DNA from: an uncultured Clostridia bacterium
GTDB taxonomy: Bacteria; Bacillota; Clostridia; Peptostreptococcales; Anaerovoracaceae
DNA length: 22,376 nucleotides
Direction: 5' to 3'
Assembly: GCA_934247125.1 (NCBI GenBank)
Contig: CAKQIZ010000023.1
Location: 1 to 22,376 of the forward strand
Of the stretch, positions 15,529-22,376 are shown piece by piece. Under the pieces are notes generated by a model that saw nothing but the letters and a program-made list of their open reading frames with translations, was not told the DNA's origin and did no database searches. A program made the position numbers and the translations under genes. Each line of letters starts with the position of its first letter. The stretch's first letter is position 1.

Positions 15529-17727
15529 ATGGATTATTTGGATAAACTCAACAAAAAACAGAGAGAAGCGGCTATGCATACTGAAGGGCCGCTTCTTATT
15601 CTGGCGGGAGCGGGCAGCGGCAAGACCAGTACGATGACCCACAGGATCGCATATATGATACTGGAGAAGCACGTGGATCCGTACAATATACTTGCGGTGA
15701 CATTCACAAACAAGGCAGCTAAGGAGATGAAATCGAGAGTCGAGGAGCTGCTGGGAGGCGGGCTGAGCTCGTGGATCATGACATTCCACTCGGCATGCCT
15801 GAGGATACTGAGGATGCACGCGGAAGTGCTGGGATACGGCAGGGACTTTACCGTGTACGACCCTGCAGATCAGAAGACACTCGTTAAAAACATAATAAAG
15901 GAACTGAATATAGACGGCAAACGCTACACGCCGTCATATTTTCTGGGCATAATAAGCAAATGCAAAGAGAATCGTATATCGAGCGAGGAATACATTAATA
16001 TTTTCGGCGATGATATCAAGGAGAAGATGACTGCGAGAGTATACGGCAGCTACGAAAAGACGCTCAAAAAAAACAATGCGATGGATTTTGACGATCTGCT
16101 GCTCAATGCAGTGCGCCTTTTTGAAAAGGATGAGGCCGTGCTGCTGAAATATCAGAACAGGTTCAGATACATAATGGTAGATGAGTACCAGGACACGAAC
16201 AGACTGCAGTACACATTCATAAAGATGCTCGCCGAGGCGCATGATAACATATGTGTGGTCGGCGACGACGACCAGTGCATATATCAGTGGAGAGGCGCTG
16301 ATATAAGGAATATACTGGAGTTCGAAAAGGACTTTAAAGATGCGAAGGTCGTGAAACTCGAACAGAACTACAGATCGACATCTACGATACTAGACGCGGC
16401 TCATTCAGTGATAGAGAACAACAGAGGAAGAAAAGCGAAAAAGCTGTGGACCGACAATGAGGAAGGTCACAAGATCGTGTATTTCCGCGCTGAAGACGAG
16501 AGAGACGAGGCGTATTTCGTGGCGAGCGAGATCAACAGGATGAAGTCGGCCTCATATCCGTACAGCGATTTTGCGATACTGTACAGGACGAATTCACAGT
16601 CGCGAACATTCGAAGAAGCGCTATCAAGGCGCGAGATACCGTACAGAGTGCTCGGCGGACTGAGATATTACGACAGAAAAGAAATAAAAGATATAATGTG
16701 CTATCTGAGGCTGATACAGAATCATGCGGATGATCTGGCGCTCATGAGAGTGATAAACGAGCCTAAGCGAGGGATCGGCGGCAAGACCGTGGAAAAGCTC
16801 AGGACGCTGGCAGCAGTCAGGAACGAAAGTATCTTTGACGTGCTCGGCGACAGGGAAGTGATATCTTCGCTTTCAGCGAAAGTTTCAAAGAATATAGAAG
16901 CTTTCAGGGTGCTGATAGATGCGTACAGCAGCGAAAAGGACGATATGAAGATCTCCGATCTGTATGACGGAATACTCGTAAAGTCCGGATATCTCAAGGC
17001 GCTGGAGGATCAGAACACGCTTGAGGCAGAGAGCCGCATAGAGAACCTGATGGAGTTCAAATCAGTTGTTTGTGAGTATGAGGAAGAGGATCCGAATATC
17101 ACGCTGGCGGAGTTCATGGAAAGGATCGCGCTGCTTGCCGAGGTGGACAATCACGACGCAGATGAGAATGCAGTCGTGATGATGACGATGCACAGCGCCA
17201 AAGGTCTTGAGTTTCCGTTCGTGTTCCTGCCGGGCATGGAAGACGGACTTTTCCCCGGATGGCGCGCATTCGACAGAGAAGACGGGCTCGAGGAGGAAAG
17301 ACGTCTGTGCTACGTTGGCATGACGCGTGCAAAGGAGCGGCTGTGGCTGACGAGTGCAAAACTAAGGAGGCTTTATGGGAAGACGGATTATACGAGAGAG
17401 TCACAGTTCCTGCGGGAACTCGACAAGAAGCTGATAGAGGGCGATGCGATATTCGAAAAGAAGAAGCATACAGCAGACGGTGCGTTCACTGACGGGATAA
17501 CCGAGAGCCAGCCGTTCAGACCGTTCGATCAGCTGAAATACGCAAGACAGCAGGTAAAGAAAAACGTGGGAGCGGCACCAGATGGTTTCAGCGCGGGAGA
17601 GCTCGTATCTCATCCAAAATTCGGGGAAGGCGAGGTCGTTTCGTGTGACGGCAAGATCGTGACAGTGAGATTCGGCGATGGAACGAAAAAGCTCGCAGTG
17701 GGATTCGCACCGCTGAAAAAGCTCTGA
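15529..17727 (+). CDS. pcrA: ATP-dependent DNA helicase PcrA (UvrD family)
   Basis: This SF1A 3'-5' helicase acts in repair and in removing proteins from DNA; the 732-residue length is typical. Motifs in order are Q-motif LNKKQREAA (7-15), Walker A AGAGSGKT (26-33), TFTNKAAKEM, motif II VDEYQD (217-222), motif III DDQCIYQWRGA, motif IV LEQNYRST, motif V VMMTMHSAKGLEFPFVFLPG (close to residue 550), and motif VI YVGMTRAKERL. The last 45 or so residues (GELVSHPKFGEGEVV onward) form the Tudor-like domain that in Bacillus PcrA contacts RNA polymerase. The ribosome binding site is weak (AGGGA). The pcrA-ligA order is common in Firmicutes and supports the call. Confidence 0.97.
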   Translation: MDYLDKLNKKQREAAMHTEGPLLILAGAGSGKTSTMTHRIAYMILEKHVDPYNILAVTFTNKAAKEMKSRVEELLGGGLSSWIMTFHSACLRILRMHAEVLGYGRDFTVYDPADQKTLVKNIIKELNIDGKRYTPSYFLGIISKCKENRISSEEYINIFGDDIKEKMTARVYGSYEKTLKKNNAMDFDDLLLNAVRLFEKDEAVLLKYQNRFRYIMVDEYQDTNRLQYTFIKMLAEAHDNICVVGDDDQCIYQWRGADIRNILEFEKDFKDAKVVKLEQNYRSTSTILDAAHSVIENNRGRKAKKLWTDNEEGHKIVYFRAEDERDEAYFVASEINRMKSASYPYSDFAILYRTNSQSRTFEEALSRREIPYRVLGGLRYYDRKEIKDIMCYLRLIQNHADDLALMRVINEPKRGIGGKTVEKLRTLAAVRNESIFDVLGDREVISSLSAKVSKNIEAFRVLIDAYSSEKDDMKISDLYDGILVKSGYLKALEDQNTLEAESRIENLMEFKSVVCEYEEEDPNITLAEFMERIALLAEVDNHDADENAVVMMTMHSAKGLEFPFVFLPGMEDGLFPGWRAFDREDGLEEERRLCYVGMTRAKERLWLTSAKLRRLYGKTDYTRESQFLRELDKKLIEGDAIFEKKKHTADGAFTDGITESQPFRPFDQLKYARQQVKKNVGAAPDGFSAGELVSHPKFGEGEVVSCDGKIVTVRFGDGTKKLAVGFAPLKKL

Positions 17728-17768
17728 TGCAGATCCCGTGAGAGGATAAAAGAAGAGGTGTATCACAT

Positions 17769-19721
17769 ATGGAAGACAAGCGAAAACTCATCGAGGAGAA
17801 AGTAGCATTCCTTAATAAAGCGGCGAAAGCCTACTATCAGGAAAACCGTGAGATGATAACTGACCGGGAGTACGACAGATTGTATGACGAGCTCGAAAAA
17901 CTGGAGAAAGAGACAGGGATAGTGCTTTCCACGAGCCCGACGGTGAATGTCGGGTATGAGGTGGTCAGCGGGCTGCCGAAGGAGCGTCATCCGTCTCCGA
18001 TGCTGTCTCTGGACAAGACGAAGGAGATCGATGCGCTGCGCGGGTGGCTGGGAGATCATGAAGGACTGCTTTCGTGGAAGCTGGACGGTCTTACGACGGT
18101 GCTTACTTATGAAAACGGCAGGCTCGAGAAAGCTGTGACAAGGGGCGACGGCATCACGGGAGAGGTGATAACCAGCAATGCCAGAAAGTTTGAAAACATA
18201 CCGCTGGAGATACCGGAAAGGGGAACAGTCACTGTGAGGGGCGAAGCAGTGATAAGCTATGCGGATTTCGAAGAGATAAACAGGACGATAGGCGAAGCGG
18301 ATGCGAAGTACAAAAATCCGAGGAATCTCTGCAGCGGATCCGTCAGACAGCTCAACAATGAGATAACGGCTCAGCGCCATGTGAAATTTTATGCGTTTTC
18401 ACTGGCTGAGGGCGGCGGCAGATTTGAATACAGGCATCAGCAGATGCAGTGGATGTACGATCAGGGTTTCGAGACGGTCGATTATGTCAGAGTCACGGCG
18501 GCGGATATAGAAGATGCGGTGAATGGATTCGAGGCGAAGATCGCGGATTTTCCGCTGCCTTCTGACGGACTGGTGCTGATATTCGATGATATAGAATACG
18601 GCAGGTCGCTGGGATCTACTGCAAAGTTCCCGCGCGATTCCATCGCATTCAAGTGGAAGGATGAGATGAAAGAGACTCATCTGAGGCAGATGCTGTGGAA
18701 CGCATCGCGTACCGGACTGATCAATCCGATCGCGGTGTTCGACCCGGTGGAGCTGGAGGGGACGACGGTCAGCAGAGCATCCGTTCACAACCTCAGTATA
18801 GTCAGGGAACTGGAGCTGGGCATCGGCGACGAGATAAAGGTGTACAAGGCCAATATGATAATACCGCAGATAGCGGAGAATCTGACTAAGAGCGGCAGTC
18901 TGAAACCGCCGGAGGAATGTCCCGTGTGCGGGACCGGCACTGTGATAAAGGATGACAGCGGAGTGGAGACTCTGCACTGTCCGAACAGCGCATGTCCGGC
19001 CAAGAGGATCAAGTCCTTCACACACTTTGTAAGCAGGAATGCGATGAACATCGAAGGACTGTCAGAGGCTACGCTTGAAAAATTCGTGGATGAAGGCATG
19101 GTCAGGGAGTTCTCAGACTTGTTCGATATGGAAAAGTGGCGGGATCGTATAATAACGATGGACGGTTTCGGTGAGAAATCGTTCGAAAATCTGCTGCGGT
19201 CAGCGGAAAAGGCTAGCCGGACGACGCCTGCGCGGCTGCTGTTCAGCCTGGGGATACCGAACATAGGCGTAGCGAATGCGAAGATGATCGCGCGTGAATG
19301 TGATGATGACTGGGAGAAGATCAGCAGCCTCACAGAAGAGGAGCTTGTATCCATAGACGGCATAGGCGAAGTCATGGCAAAAGCGTACGTTGAGTTTTTC
19401 CATGATGAAGAGAAAAAGAGACAGATCGCTGATCTGCTGGACAAGCTGCAGTTCGAGCGTGAGCCTGACGAAGGACGAAGCGAAAAGCTCAAAGGGCTCA
19501 CCTTCGTGATAACTGGGAAGGTGCAGCATTTTGCAAACCGCGATGCAGTGAAAGCGGCGGTGGAGGCTGCCGGAGGAAAGACGTCGTCCGCGGTAAGCAG
19601 CAAAACGGACTATCTCATAAACAATGATATGATGTCAGGATCGTCCAAGAACAAAAAAGCCAAAGAGCTCGGGATCCCGATCATAACAGAAGAAGAATTT
19701 TTGAAGATGACAGAGGAATGA
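17769..19721 (+). CDS. ligA: NAD-dependent DNA ligase LigA
   Basis: It seals nicks using NAD+. The 650-residue protein has all LigA modules: the Ia NMN-binding region (YYQENREMITDREYDRLYDEL), the adenylation domain with Lys104 in WKLDG, TRGDGITGEV, VRGEAVI, NPRNLCSGS and FKWKD, an OB fold, a four-Cys zinc finger (Cys384, Cys387, Cys404, Cys409), helix-hairpin-helix repeats (GIPNIGVANAKMIA, IDGIGEVMAKAYVEF) and a C-terminal BRCT domain from about 578. The stretch after the active lysine reads LTTVLTYENG, where many bacterial ligases have LAISLTYENG. It therefore resembles the divergent clostridial LigA branch, but no catalytic residue seems lost. GAGGTG lies 8 nt before the ATG. The next gene starts 4 nt after the stop. 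Confidence 0.96.
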   Translation: MEDKRKLIEEKVAFLNKAAKAYYQENREMITDREYDRLYDELEKLEKETGIVLSTSPTVNVGYEVVSGLPKERHPSPMLSLDKTKEIDALRGWLGDHEGLLSWKLDGLTTVLTYENGRLEKAVTRGDGITGEVITSNARKFENIPLEIPERGTVTVRGEAVISYADFEEINRTIGEADAKYKNPRNLCSGSVRQLNNEITAQRHVKFYAFSLAEGGGRFEYRHQQMQWMYDQGFETVDYVRVTAADIEDAVNGFEAKIADFPLPSDGLVLIFDDIEYGRSLGSTAKFPRDSIAFKWKDEMKETHLRQMLWNASRTGLINPIAVFDPVELEGTTVSRASVHNLSIVRELELGIGDEIKVYKANMIIPQIAENLTKSGSLKPPEECPVCGTGTVIKDDSGVETLHCPNSACPAKRIKSFTHFVSRNAMNIEGLSEATLEKFVDEGMVREFSDLFDMEKWRDRIITMDGFGEKSFENLLRSAEKASRTTPARLLFSLGIPNIGVANAKMIARECDDDWEKISSLTEEELVSIDGIGEVMAKAYVEFFHDEEKKRQIADLLDKLQFEREPDEGRSEKLKGLTFVITGKVQHFANRDAVKAAVEAAGGKTSSAVSSKTDYLINNDMMSGSSKNKKAKELGIPIITEEEFLKMTEE

Positions 19722-19725
19722 TACT

Positions 19726-20724
19726 ATGCTTAAAACAGGGAAATTAGACAGTGATCTGCTGAAGAGACTCGTATTTGACAAGATAACATACAGAAGCGAT
19801 GATGTGAAGGTGAGACCGGGCATCGGCGAAGACTGTGCAGTCGTGGACTACGGAGATTATGAGTGCATCATGTCGACAGATCCGATAACGGCGGCAGTCA
19901 GTGATATAGGCAGACTTTCGATACACATAACGTGCAACGATATAGCTTCCAATGGCGTGCAGCCTCTGGGGATAATGCTGGCTGTGATGCTGCCGGAAGG
20001 TACGCGGGAGCAGGATGTGGAGCATATCATGGGACAGGCTGCGGAGACAGCCGGGAGCCTCGGTGTAGAGATCATAGGCGGTCATACAGAGATAACTCCT
20101 GCAGTGAAGCAGCCTGTGATAGTGTCGACGGCGATAGGAAGAACTCTGTCGGGCCATTCGCAGAGCGGCAACGATATGTCCGAAGGCGACTACATCATGA
20201 TGAGCAAGTCGGTCGGCCTCGAAGGCAGCGGGATAATCGCGTGTGACTATGAGAAGCAGCTCGAGGATGTGCTGACAAAGGAAGAAATAGATCGTGCGAA
20301 ATCGTTCCTTGACCTGGTAAGCGTGGTGCCGGAGGGCGTCGCTGCGGGAACTGTAGGCACGCACGGCATGCATGACGTCACAGAAGGCGGCATCATGGGA
20401 GCTGTATGGGAAATGTGCCAGATCGCCTGCAAAGGCGCGGAGATCTGGGAGGATGAGATACCTGTGGAGCCTGAAACGAAAAAGATCTGCAGGAATTTCG
20501 ATATCGATCCGATGCGCCTGATATCCAGCGGATCTATGGTCATAGTGACTCCGGAGGATAAGAAAGATGACATGCTCGCGGCGATGGAAAAAGCCGGGGT
20601 CAGATGCACTGTCATAGGAAGGATAAAGGACGAGAGCTTTGGTATAATGAAGACATTCGGAGGCGAGGCATCCGAAGTGGAGCCGCCGTACGCCGATGAG
20701 CTTTACAAGGTGGTAGGCAAATAG
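19726..20724 (+). CDS. AIR synthase-related protein (PurM/HypE-like), function unknown
   Basis: The 332-residue protein belongs to the PurM/HypE/SelD/ThiL ATP-binding superfamily. It has the glycine-rich acidic loop GIGEDCAVVDYG (32-43), a STDPITAAVSDIGRLS segment, NDIASNGVQPLGIMLAVMLPEG, IIGGHTEIT, and the second half beginning GDYIMMSKSVGLEG. It is closest in layout to HypE, which dehydrates the carbamoyl group during [NiFe]-hydrogenase maturation. However, it lacks the C-terminal cysteine that HypE uses (this protein ends VVGK), and no hydrogenase genes are nearby. It is therefore probably not a true HypE. It starts 4 nt after ligA, with AGAGGA 9 nt before the ATG, and shares its transcript. 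The function is not predictable beyond ATP-dependent chemistry on a small acyl or amide substrate. Confidence 0.85.
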   Translation: MLKTGKLDSDLLKRLVFDKITYRSDDVKVRPGIGEDCAVVDYGDYECIMSTDPITAAVSDIGRLSIHITCNDIASNGVQPLGIMLAVMLPEGTREQDVEHIMGQAAETAGSLGVEIIGGHTEITPAVKQPVIVSTAIGRTLSGHSQSGNDMSEGDYIMMSKSVGLEGSGIIACDYEKQLEDVLTKEEIDRAKSFLDLVSVVPEGVAAGTVGTHGMHDVTEGGIMGAVWEMCQIACKGAEIWEDEIPVEPETKKICRNFDIDPMRLISSGSMVIVTPEDKKDDMLAAMEKAGVRCTVIGRIKDESFGIMKTFGGEASEVEPPYADELYKVVGK

Positions 20725-20760
20725 TCGGCAGATAGCGCCGGATTATGATCGCGAAAAGCC

Positions 20761-20789
20761 TTGACGAAGATCGATAAAAATAATATAAT
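20761..20789 (+). promoter_or_regulatory. Near-consensus promoter for SRP RNA
   Basis: TTGACG (20761-20766) and TATAAT (20784-20789) are separated by exactly 17 bases. The predicted start, near 20796, lies at the beginning of the SRP RNA terminal helix, as expected for a strongly made stable RNA. Confidence 0.88.
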
Positions 20790-20797
20790 AATACAGA

Positions 20798-20957
20798 TAA
20801 ATTGCCTTTTGATGGTTCCGCTTGCGTGGTTTGGGTCCTGCGCAATAAGACGCCGTGAACCTTGTCAGGTCCGGAAGGAAGCAGCAATAAGCGGAAGTTC
20901 TTATGTGCCGCAGATAAGCCTTCTCCTACGCCTGCGGAGCTTTCAAAGGGCAATTTG
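20798..20957 (+). ncRNA. ffs: Signal recognition particle RNA, elongated rod without Alu domain
   Basis: The diagnostic domain IV hairpin is present: GTGAACC, then the GGTCCGGAAGGAAGCAGC block near 20870-20890 that binds Ffh. The ends pair: AATTGCCTTTTGA (20800-20812) with TCAAAGGGCAATT (20943-20955), with one G-U. Between them TTCCGC pairs with GCGGAG, GCGTGG with CCTACGC (one bulge), and CCTGCG with CGCAG. These give one long interrupted helix of about 157 nt. That is longer than the roughly 115-nt 4.5S type, yet shorter than the roughly 270-nt Bacillus type, and no sequence is left for helices 2-4 of an Alu domain. The position just before dnaX is the usual Firmicutes location. A TTTGTTATTTTT stretch after the terminal helix may terminate transcription. 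Exact ends are uncertain by a few bases. Confidence 0.93.
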
Positions 20958-21014
20958 TTATTTTTGCGATGATCTGAACGGTCGTCAGGGAAGTTGTTTT
21001 GAGAAAGGGACAGT

Positions 21015-22376
21015 ATGTATACCGCATTGTACAGAGCTTATCGCCCGGAAGTGTTCGATGAGATACTCGGGCAGGAGCATATCGTAAAGATACTTAAAAA
21101 CCAGATAGCGACAGACAGTACAAGCCATGCGTACCTGTTCTGCGGTACGAGAGGTACCGGCAAGACGACTACGGCAAGGATACTGGCCAAAGGGCTGAAC
21201 TGCATAGCAGAAGAGGGCGGAAGACCTTGCGGCAGGTGCAGTGTGTGCCGCAGTATAAAGGAAGGCACATATCTTGATGTGATAGAGATAGATGCCGCGT
21301 CGAACAATGGCGTAGACAATATCAGAGAGCTCAGAGAGAGCATAAAGTATCCGCCGGCATCGGGCAGGAAAAAAGTTTATATAATAGACGAGGTGCATAT
21401 GCTGTCTTCGGGAGCGTTCAATGCGCTGCTCAAGACGCTGGAGGAACCGCCGGAATACGTGGTTTTCATACTGGCGACTACGGAGCCGCAGAAGCTGCCG
21501 GCAACGATACTCTCGAGGTGTATGAGGCTGGATTTCAGGAGAGTGCCGGAAACAGTGCTGATAAAAGGCATGGCGGATATATGCGCGAAGCGGTCGATAG
21601 ATGTGTCTGAGGATGCGCTTCGTATAATAGCTGCAAATGCTGACGGATCGGTCAGAGACGGTCTCAGCATACTGGATCAGTGCATCGCGGGAGGCGAAAG
21701 CACTGTGGGAGCAAAGGATGTACTGGAATTCCTAGGGGCGTCGGGTGAAGAGACTTTTACCGAGCTCACAGATCTTGTCAGAAAAGGAAAGACTGCAGAT
21801 GCGCTGCTGCTGACGGATCATGTGCTGTCGGACGGCAAGGATGTCAGGCAGTTCATGCGTGACTGGGTAAATCACTATAGAAATCTGCTGATGGCTAAGT
21901 TCATCAGAGATCCGCAGGACGTGATAAACATGTCTGTGGAGAATATAGACAGGATAAGAAAACAGAGTGCCAGCATCGACCTGGCTGATATAAATCGCGG
22001 GATACTGGAGCTTTCGAAGACGATGCGCGAGGCCAAATGGTCGACGCAGCCGAGGATACTTCTCGAACTGGCAGTTGTGGATCTGTCGTCGAATCTGAGA
22101 AGTGCGGCGGGAAGCGGGTTTGCGGCACCGTCGGCGCCGCAGGTTCAGATGCCGGCGCAGGCGCCGGCAGTCAGCGCAGCATCTGCTGCGCCGGCGGGCA
22201 TGCCGGATACAGCGGGACGTGCTCCTGATGCGAGAACAGAAACAGGTGCAGATCTTTACAAAAAAAAGAATGCAGATGAAACACCGGATGCGGCAGCGAG
22301 GGAAGTGCCTGAAAATGAAGCGGCGGGAAACGGTGCGGAGGGATTCGATCTGGATGAGCTCTGGAAGGCTGTGTTC
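21015..22376 (+). CDS. dnaX: DNA polymerase III subunit gamma/tau (5' part)
   Basis: DnaX is the clamp-loader ATPase that also links replisome parts. It is open to the window edge (454 codons seen). The N-terminal AAA+ domain has Walker A GTRGTGKTT (44-52), a zinc module with Cys63, Cys72, Cys75 and Cys78, the sensor SNNGVDNIRELRE region, Walker B with DEVH (125-128), LKTLEEPPEYVVFILATTE, and the arginine-finger segment LSRC. Domain III follows to about residue 355. After that comes an Ala/Pro/Gly-rich linker, then an acidic segment ending DELWKAVF at the edge. AAAGGG lies 5 nt before the ATG. The usual 3' neighbours (YbaB/EbfC and RecR) would lie beyond the window. Codons 416-418 form an A-run, discussed separately, that may produce a shorter gamma form of about 421 residues. 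Confidence 0.97.
   Translation, partial: MYTALYRAYRPEVFDEILGQEHIVKILKNQIATDSTSHAYLFCGTRGTGKTTTARILAKGLNCIAEEGGRPCGRCSVCRSIKEGTYLDVIEIDAASNNGVDNIRELRESIKYPPASGRKKVYIIDEVHMLSSGAFNALLKTLEEPPEYVVFILATTEPQKLPATILSRCMRLDFRRVPETVLIKGMADICAKRSIDVSEDALRIIAANADGSVRDGLSILDQCIAGGESTVGAKDVLEFLGASGEETFTELTDLVRKGKTADALLLTDHVLSDGKDVRQFMRDWVNHYRNLLMAKFIRDPQDVINMSVENIDRIRKQSASIDLADINRGILELSKTMREAKWSTQPRILLELAVVDLSSNLRSAAGSGFAAPSAPQVQMPAQAPAVSAASAAPAGMPDTAGRAPDARTETGADLYKKKNADETPDAAAREVPENEAAGNGAEGFDLDELWKAVF
22151..22191 (+). other. Two adjacent perfect inverted repeats in the dnaX linker
   Basis: GCCGGCGC (22151-22158) and GCGCCGGC (22161-22168) flank two bases. Then GCGCAGC (22174-22180) and GCTGCGC (22185-22191) flank the loop ATCT. 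Both lie in codons of the Ala/Pro-rich linker, where GC-rich codons make palindromes more likely by chance. Confidence 0.55.
22244..22279 (+). other. Candidate -1 frameshift or transcriptional slippage site in dnaX
   Basis: Eight A and a G (22260-22268) read AAA AAA AAG in frame, so the heptamer A-AAA-AAG lies in the same phase as in E. coli dnaX. A -1 shift would add Glu-Cys-Arg and stop at TGA (22277-22279). A Shine-Dalgarno-like AGGTG (22244-22248) lies 13 nt upstream of the heptamer, the distance at which such sites stimulate -1 shifts. A downstream stem is only weakly visible (GGCA/TGCC, four pairs). Confidence 0.6.

Noticed and set aside
20761..21087. A 108-codon frame across the SRP RNA gene
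   Set aside because: It covers the promoter, the whole SRP RNA and the dnaX start, and its codons are explained by RNA pairing.
1..22376. Mobile elements, CRISPR arrays, defence systems or tRNA genes
   Set aside because: No transposase, integrase, regularly spaced repeat array, nuclease-type defence gene or cloverleaf was seen, and the gene content is core chromosome.

Overview
The window reads as a stretch of a low-to-mid GC Bacillota chromosome, most likely class Clostridia. The reasons are Shine-Dalgarno sites of the GGAGG type, heavy use of ATA and AGA/AGG codons, a T-box leader, CDP-glycerol/LCP wall-polymer genes, and a Firmicutes-style ffs-dnaX junction. The genus cannot be settled from sequence alone. 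All recognised genes lie on the + strand. I see no transposase, integrase, CRISPR array, tRNA gene or phage gene, so this looks like core chromosome rather than an island.

Region 1 (1-5535) is cell envelope. It holds the 3' part of a CDP-glycerol glycerophosphotransferase, an unusual reading frame joining a GtrA-type membrane protein to a phosphoglucomutase, an LCP-family wall-polymer ligase with a very long hydrophilic N-terminus, and D-Ala-D-Ala ligase. These could together make, sugar-decorate and attach a teichoic-acid-like polymer. Region 2 (5551-10386) holds thrS (without the usual N-terminal TGS domain), the S49 membrane protease sppA, and a secreted, membrane-anchored 5'-nucleotidase that starts directly after the sppA stop.

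Region 3 (10387-13649) is a T-box-controlled ABC transporter of the TrpXYZ type: promoter, about 290 nt of T-box leader with a probable UGG (Trp) specifier, terminator, a further structured leader of about 160 nt, then lipoprotein, permease and ATPase. Region 4 (13641-15513) has a cluster of imperfect direct repeats, a good promoter, a LuxR-type regulator, a strong terminator, and an M50 site-2-type protease that probably starts at TTG.

Region 5 (15529-22376) is DNA maintenance and housekeeping: pcrA, ligA, a HypE/PurM-like protein, an SRP RNA gene with its own near-consensus promoter, and the 5' part of dnaX. The dnaX fragment contains an A8G run in the same phase as the E. coli dnaX slippery heptamer, with a -1 stop codon three codons on. 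This suggests a tau/gamma-type two-product gene.

I do not see a wholly new multi-gene system. The most notable items are the GtrA-phosphoglucomutase reading frame with a near-ideal internal ribosome binding site, the candidate dnaX recoding site, the T-box whose acceptor-binding base does not match the expected tRNA-Trp discriminator, and the repeat cluster before the LuxR gene.
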